Shown here piece after piece: positions 56,021-59,728 of a stretch of 59,728 nt of DNA; the stretch's first letter is position 1; every line of letters begins with the position of its first letter. Under the pieces are notes generated by a model that made no database searches, was not told where the DNA came from, and saw nothing but the letters and a program-made list of their open reading frames with translations. Source of the DNA: Pseudomonadota bacterium. GTDB taxonomy: Bacteria > Myxococcota_A > Polyangia > Haliangiales > Haliangiaceae. The DNA is taken from contig JAKSDA010000490.1 in assembly GCA_022360315.1 (NCBI GenBank), positions 1 through 59,728 on the forward strand. Reading direction: 5' to 3'. The position numbers and the translations under genes are program-made.

Positions 56021-56626
56021 ATGGTCGACGTTGCGTCTTCGCGAAACCGGTTGCAGGTGGACGAGCGCCGCGCCCAGCTACTCCAGCTCGGTCTGGAGTT
56101 ATTTGCCGAGCGCACCTATGACGACATATCGATCGACGAGATCGCGCGTGCGGCGGGTATTTCCAAGGGGCTGCTCTACCACTATTTTCCCGGCAAGCGG
56201 GCATTTTATCTGGCGGCGTTGCGGGAAGCTGCGCGGCAACTTTTGGGTGAAGCGGTGGTCGACCACGAGCCGGGCCGGGCGAGTATCGAGCAGATGCGCC
56301 AGGGCATGGATGCTTATCTGGCCTTTGTCGAGAAGCGTTCAGTACCGTATGCATTCTTGTTGCGGGGTGATGTGGGCGGTGATTCCGAGGTGCGCGCAGT
56401 GGTCGAGGAGACCCGCAGGGCGTTTTTCGAGCGCATTCTCGAGGGGGTTGGCGAGCCTGACAACCAGCGTCTCCGTATTGCAGTGCGCGGATTTGTCGGT
56501 TTTGTAGAAGCTGCCAGTCTGGAGTGGATCGAGCGCAAGCACATGACGCGGCAGGAGCTCAGCGCCATGCTGGTCGAAATCTGTGTGTCGACGATTGCGA
56601 TTGCGCTGGGTCGGCCGCGCGAGTGA
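56021..56626 (+). CDS. TetR-family transcriptional regulator
   Basis: From ATG 56021 the protein has 201 residues. The N-terminal helix-turn-helix is typical: RRAQLLQLGLELFAERTYDDISIDEIARAAGISKGLLYHYFPGKRAFYLAAL (about 16-65). The C-terminal ligand and dimer domain (about 70-200) is helical. It is divergent from the PF10118-monooxygenase operon, with twin palindromes between the two, so it most likely represses that operon and perhaps itself. The frame is open 27 codons further upstream, but those lack homology. The inducer is unknown, possibly the substrate of the monooxygenase. Confidence 0.92.
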   Translation: MVDVASSRNRLQVDERRAQLLQLGLELFAERTYDDISIDEIARAAGISKGLLYHYFPGKRAFYLAALREAARQLLGEAVVDHEPGRASIEQMRQGMDAYLAFVEKRSVPYAFLLRGDVGGDSEVRAVVEETRRAFFERILEGVGEPDNQRLRIAVRGFVGFVEAASLEWIERKHMTRQELSAMLVEICVSTIAIALGRPRE

Positions 56627-56737
56627 TGCAAACGGCATCGATGTGGGAGGATATCGGCTTGGCCGGACGTGCTGGCGAGGAATGCGAATACAAATGAACA
56701 GCCTTTAGTCGCAATTCTATGTCATGAAGTAACGGTT

Positions 56738-57628
56738 ATGTCTCCCTGGCTTATTGTGACCCTGGCGGTTACTGCTGCGCTTGTGGTTGCGATCTCGGTC
56801 GCGTTTTTGGTGCGGCGGCAATTGCAATTGCGGCGCGAGCGAAAAGCCCGGCGCGATCGGGGGGCTCCGGCCCTGCATCCGGATTTACGCATCCGTCCCA
56901 TCGTGTTGGTTCACGGGGTACTCGGTTTTGACCACGTCGGTTTGCTCGGCCAGCGTATCGTCTATTTTCGCGGCGTCGCCGAGATGTTGCGCGATCGCGG
57001 TGTCGAGGTCTACACGGCCCGGCTGCCCAAGCTGTCGTCGGTACCCGACCGGGCGCGCGCGCTGGCTGAATTCGTGCGCGAGTTGCCGTGCGAGCAGGTC
57101 AATATCGTGGCTCACAGCATGGGTGGGCTGGACTCGCGTTACGCTATTTCCCGGCTCGGCATCGACGACAAGGTCGCTTCCCTGGTGACGGTTGCGACCC
57201 CACACCGGGGAACACCCCTGGCCGATTTGCTCTCGGATGTGGCCGGTATTCTGCCCATGCGGGCTTTGCGCAGCATGGTTGGGCGGGTCGGGCTCGAAAC
57301 TGCTGCGGTCGACTGGCTTACCACTCAGCGCACTGGAGAGCTCAACCGGGCTATCGAAAACGCCGGCGATGTGATGTACGGCAGCATTGTGGGCCGGACC
57401 AAACGCAGCGTGCTTCTCAGCAATCCGGTGCTGTTATCGGGTTATCTGTACATTGCCGGTCGCGCTGGCGAGAACGACGGCATGGTGCCAGTTGCCTCGC
57501 AGTACTGGGGTGAGGTGATGGAAGAGATCGAGGCTGATCACTGGGCTCAGATCGGCTGGTCGAATTACTTCGACGCAGTTGCGGTGTATCGCCGGCTGCT
57601 GCAAAATCTCTATCGGCACGGCCTGTAG
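56738..57628 (+). CDS. Membrane-anchored alpha/beta hydrolase (lipase-like)
   Basis: From ATG 56738 the protein has 296 residues. An N-terminal membrane helix (about 3-27, WLIVTLAVTAALVVAISVAFLV) is followed by a basic RRQLQLRRERKARR stretch. The alpha/beta hydrolase domain has RPIVLVHGVLGFD (oxyanion region), the nucleophile elbow NIVAHSMGGLDSRYA (Ser about 129), TVATPHRGTPLADLL, an Asp in GENDGMVPV and a His in EADHWAQIG. It resembles triacylglycerol lipase LipA/PGAP1-type enzymes. It lies 111 bp after the TetR gene on the same strand and may belong to the same regulon, supplying substrate to the monooxygenase pathway (inference). Confidence 0.85.
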   Translation: MSPWLIVTLAVTAALVVAISVAFLVRRQLQLRRERKARRDRGAPALHPDLRIRPIVLVHGVLGFDHVGLLGQRIVYFRGVAEMLRDRGVEVYTARLPKLSSVPDRARALAEFVRELPCEQVNIVAHSMGGLDSRYAISRLGIDDKVASLVTVATPHRGTPLADLLSDVAGILPMRALRSMVGRVGLETAAVDWLTTQRTGELNRAIENAGDVMYGSIVGRTKRSVLLSNPVLLSGYLYIAGRAGENDGMVPVASQYWGEVMEEIEADHWAQIGWSNYFDAVAVYRRLLQNLYRHGL

Positions 57629-57640
57629 CGTAGACGGTAT

Positions 57641-57643
57641 TTA
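57641..57643. repeat. Left target-site duplication (TTA)
   Basis: TTA directly precedes the left end of the miniature element and is matched by TTA at 57804-57806 after its right end. The TNA consensus is typical of the IS1031 group of the IS5 family. Confidence 0.6.
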
Positions 57644-57803
57644 GAGCCGGTCCAAAAAACCTCGGACCGAGCCAGAGCGACGAGGCGCGCCGCCAGTGGG
57701 TGGGCGAGGAGTGGACAATACTGGGTGTATTTGACCGACGAGCAAGCCCGCTGGCGGTGATGGATCGCCGCTCTGGCGACGCGGAGAATTTTTTGACCGG
57801 CTC
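57644..57803. mobile_element. 160-bp IS5-like miniature element (MITE or deletion derivative)
   Basis: The left end GAGCCGGTCCAAAAAA and the reverse complement of the right end, GAGCCGGTCAAAAAA, form terminal inverted repeats of about 15 bases with one indel. TTA flanks both sides as a target duplication. The inside has a short frame reading YLTDEQARWR, which resembles the N terminus of IS5-type transposases (LTDEQW), so it is probably an internally deleted copy. It sits exactly at the stop codon of the minus-strand DUF3095 gene, whose TAA is part of the duplicated target. Confidence 0.7.
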
Positions 57804-58982
57804 TTACTTTTGCACTTGAGAGACTTGCTTTACCGCGCGTGACGCTTGTGTATAACCGCCATCAGCGCCGTCCAGTAGTCCCATATGCCAGGGTCCTCTT
57901 TTTATGATACAGGTGAGATGGGCGCCAGTATCGACGCTCACTCCATATACGAGCCTGCCGGCTGCTTGTTCTCGGCCGAGAAATTTCTCGATTTGGCGCA
58001 ATGTGTGCGAATCGTCGACAAACAGTATCACGCGCAGCAGGTCGTCGAACTTGCGATAGTCGATGTCCGCCGTGACAATGCTCCGAGCGCGACCAAAATC
58101 TAAACCGCCGACCTTCAGGCCAATCTTGGTGAAGAATTTTGCCACCAGTAACAAAGCACGGCTCACTTGCATTTTCATGACGATTGGAAACGAAGACGTG
58201 GTCAAGGATCTGAACCCCACGACAGCTCGGAGATCGTCATGGCGCAGCGTGAATTCCAAGTCCTTGGCTCGGACTGGATTGGGCAGTTCCAGCGCTTCGA
58301 AGATGGTTCGCAACTGTCTGATGACCCGTGCGTAATTTCGGTGGCATTCGGCCAGATTGGTACCCTGGGCCTGCACCAAGAGGATGATGTACCTCCCATT
58401 GCGATGAATTTGTCGCCATGGACACACTAGACCGGTAAAATTCGCATCCCCGCCCGTCCGGTCAGGTGTCTTGTCGTTCTCGTTTGATCGAATAAGCCGC
58501 TCGGCATGTGCCAAACCCCCGCCGGTGAATAGCGCCTGATGGTAGGTACTCGAAGCGCGGAATTTCGCCACTCGAATCGTGTTTCCAATTGCGGTAATTG
58601 CCGATACTGGTATGACGCGGCCTCGCAATTCCAGCTTCAAAGCACGTCGGGCGTAATCTTGTACGATGGTGATCGTGGATTCGGCAGTCTCTCGCAGGTG
58701 AGGAGGGATCAGTATCGCGCAGCCATCGCCGCCGAAGGAGAATGGGATCTGATCCTTCTCACACTCGTTCAAGAGCGCCACGATAATGCTCGCCGCCGTC
58801 AAGTTCACTTCTTTGTATCTACCTAGCGCAATCGCGCCAGTAGAATTGACTATATCCGCGATAACCAGGTACCAATCGGGGGGGACAGAAACGAATCGGT
58901 CCAGATCTTCCACCAGCTGACAAAAATCTTCATGTGCAGGAAGATCGCGATAGAAGTACCGGGAGTCCTGGGAACGTGCCAA
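57804..58982 (-). CDS. DUF3095 protein, nucleotide cyclase-like
   Basis: A 392-residue protein. The start FYRDLPAHEDF, then WYLVIADIVNSTGAIALGRYKEVNLTAASIIVALLNE and IPFSFGGDGCAILIPP, fit the DUF3095 family. Its core resembles class III nucleotide cyclases or GGDEF proteins, with IADIVNST and FGGDG as the metal- and nucleotide-facing strands. Further on, ALFTGGGLAHAERLI and VCPWRQI are also family-typical. No substrate is established for this family. The start codon is apparently TTG at 58982 with AAGG close upstream; no ATG is available. The stop codon lies in the target-site duplication of the miniature element. Confidence 0.82.
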   Translation of the reverse strand: MARSQDSRYFYRDLPAHEDFCQLVEDLDRFVSVPPDWYLVIADIVNSTGAIALGRYKEVNLTAASIIVALLNECEKDQIPFSFGGDGCAILIPPHLRETAESTITIVQDYARRALKLELRGRVIPVSAITAIGNTIRVAKFRASSTYHQALFTGGGLAHAERLIRSNENDKTPDRTGGDANFTGLVCPWRQIHRNGRYIILLVQAQGTNLAECHRNYARVIRQLRTIFEALELPNPVRAKDLEFTLRHDDLRAVVGFRSLTTSSFPIVMKMQVSRALLLVAKFFTKIGLKVGGLDFGRARSIVTADIDYRKFDDLLRVILFVDDSHTLRQIEKFLGREQAAGRLVYGVSVDTGAHLTCIIKRGPWHMGLLDGADGGYTQASRAVKQVSQVQK

Positions 58983-59032
58983 TTGCCTTGACCTGATGAC
59001 CTGAGTTATGGCGGCAATCTATGCTCACAACG

Positions 59033-59240
59033 CTAGCTGACCTCAACGCGTTCTTCGAGCATAGCAGTAGCCGAGTCGGCTGTAGCAACCCGGCGAAGCC
59101 ACGTTGTGAGCTGGCTGATCTCGACACAGCTACCGATGGTGCCCGCAAAACATCGGGGAGCGCCAGACCGCGATCGTCCAGAACTGCATACAGGTTCTCC
59201 CGCACGGTTTGCTGGCTCTCCCGCACAGTTGCTGGCTCTC
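59033..59240 (-). pseudogene. Frameshifted C-terminal fragment of a Uma2/Rpn-like protein
   Basis: Reading leftward, one frame gives VRESQQTVRENLYAVLDDRGLALPD and a second, after a single frameshift near 59140, gives SCVEISQLTTWLRRVATADSATAMLEE and a stop. Together they resemble the C-terminal tail of Rpn/Uma2-type proteins (R..L..VLe.RGLalp... L..WLRRA.TA.S...). The upstream DNA (59192-59240) contains an imperfect tandem repeat of about 20 bp with CTCCCGCAC, comparable to the repeats before the tail in the intact Uma2 gene at 47962. The N-terminal nuclease core is gone. Confidence 0.5.
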
Positions 59241-59342
59241 AGCGTGTTCTTGCGGTCGAAGCTGCTCTTGATGGGTCGTGAGGCGGTCACTCGTGCCAGC
59301 CACGCGGAGGATAGCAGCCATACCATCTGATTTGGTTGGGGA

Positions 59343-59369
59343 CGGGTTCGAATCCCCTCTCCCGCTCTA
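59343..59369 (+). other. Attachment site: 3' end of a tRNA-Gly gene
   Basis: CGGGTTCGAATCCCCTCTCC followed by CGCTCTA has the TTCGAAT T-loop and an acceptor 3' strand CTCCCGC, nearly identical to the end of bacterial tRNA-Gly(GCC). The matching 5' acceptor strand GCGGGAG, D-arm and anticodon arm are not found upstream, so this is a 3' fragment, not a tRNA gene. A tyrosine integrase gene ends 6 bp away, which fits an att site made by integration into tRNA-Gly. Confidence 0.75.
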
Positions 59370-59374
59370 TAATT

Positions 59375-59728
59375 TCAACTACTTACAGGGACATGGACAC
59401 ATAGTGGACACGTTTTCGGACCAATCTCGCTACGTTTGGACAGCATGGCGATCACGCGACGGTCCGGGTCGGCGATGCCCTGACCAGCGTCGATGATCTC
59501 TTGGGGTAATGGGCGAAGGTGGGCCTCGACGAAGTGGACATAGCGCATCGTCTCATCAATGCGCTTGTGTCCCATCCAGTTCATGAGGCGCCAGGGGTTG
59601 ACGCCGAAATGGGCAGCGTGGGTGCCAAACGAGTGCCTGAGGGTGTGCCAGGCTTTTTCGGGCAGACCGGCACGTCGGCAGATGCGATAGATGGCGTGCG
59701 AACTCTGGCCATCGCGGACCGGTGAGCC
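59375..59728 (-). CDS. Tyrosine recombinase/integrase, C-terminal part (cut by window edge)
   Basis: 117 codons of the catalytic domain are visible. KAWHTLRHSFGTHAAHFGV contains the HxLRH motif (catalytic His and Arg), WRLMNWMGHKRIDETMRYVHF contains the later His and the Tyr nucleophile, and a 50-residue tail follows. It is the usual arrangement of phage and island integrases, which cut and rejoin att sites. The gene ends 6 bp from the tRNA-Gly 3' fragment and reads inward from the right, so the island lies to the right of the window. The N-terminal half is beyond the edge. Confidence 0.92.
   Translation of the reverse strand, partial: GSPVRDGQSSHAIYRICRRAGLPEKAWHTLRHSFGTHAAHFGVNPWRLMNWMGHKRIDETMRYVHFVEAHLRPLPQEIIDAGQGIADPDRRVIAMLSKRSEIGPKTCPLCVHVPVSS

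Larger units (their letters stand above)
58983..59374. other. Island-border region between the DUF3095 gene and the integrase
   Basis: About 390 bp with no intact gene. It contains the decayed Uma2/Rpn-like tail and the tRNA-type attachment site listed separately, and presumably the promoter of the DUF3095 gene. Nothing else was recognised. Confidence 0.5.

Noticed and set aside
59280..59370. A complete tRNA gene
   Set aside because: Only the T-arm and acceptor 3' strand match. No D-arm, anticodon arm or complementary 5' acceptor strand is found within 90 bases, so it is an attachment-site fragment.

Overview
The window is about 60 kb of high-GC DNA that reads as a myxobacterial (Myxococcota, possibly Haliangiales-like) chromosome. 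This is an inference from gene content: three transmembrane Ser/Thr protein kinases of the type myxobacteria expand, a PEGA/TPR partner protein, an ADYC-domain lipoprotein, many short lipoproteins, a sigma-54 activator and abundant orphan regulators. No rRNA gene, complete tRNA or CRISPR array was found.

Region 1 (1-2619) is the tail of tuf followed by rpsJ-rplD-rplW-rplB-rpsS. It is an S10-type operon that lacks rplC between rpsJ and rplD and stops after rpsS. Region 2 (2620-6573) begins with a scar holding the 3' part of a metallophosphoesterase gene facing the 5' part of a CHASE sensor gene. A sigma-54 activator and a first TPR-tailed kinase follow. Region 3 (6607-14883, minus strand) carries a CxxCH lipoprotein, a hydroxyacid-oxoacid transhydrogenase, a fused alpha-beta 2-oxoacid dehydrogenase E1 and a large NTPase/TPR regulator with an OmpR-type DNA-binding domain at its C terminus. 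Region 4 (15.4-18.2 kb) is a second kinase with a PEGA/TPR partner.

Region 5 (18.2-27.6 kb) holds a candidate 31-codon membrane peptide, a calcium-loop secreted protein ending at a perfect 14-bp hairpin, an Ap4A phosphorylase-like enzyme, a GNAT acetyltransferase, a lipoprotein/membrane-protein pair, PHA synthase and an MDR oxidoreductase. Region 6 (27.7-44.5 kb) is accessory-looking: a 1302-residue repeat protein of unknown role, an AT-rich gene-poor tract, a sulfatase-fold lipoprotein overlapping an acyltransferase, an ADYC lipoprotein with a VNTR, a kinase-nSTAND1-SUMF1 fusion and a Rieske-ThDP enzyme fusion. A 66/73-bp dispersed repeat occurs in inverted orientation on either side of the sulfatase pair.

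Region 7 (44.5-57.7 kb) holds a DUF5996-like protein, a Gfo/Idh/MocA-epimerase pair, a Uma2-family protein with a 24-bp VNTR, an ABC exporter, an ExbB/ExbD pair, a receiver-only response regulator, and a compact cassette of flavin monooxygenase, PF10118 metal hydrolase and divergent TetR regulator with twin operators, followed by a membrane-anchored alpha/beta hydrolase. Region 8 (57.6-59.7 kb) is a mobile-DNA border: a 160-bp IS5-like miniature element inserted at the stop codon of a DUF3095 gene, a frameshifted Uma2/Rpn-like tail, a tRNA-Gly 3'-end attachment site and the C-terminal half of a tyrosine integrase. A genomic island therefore probably starts here and runs off the right edge.
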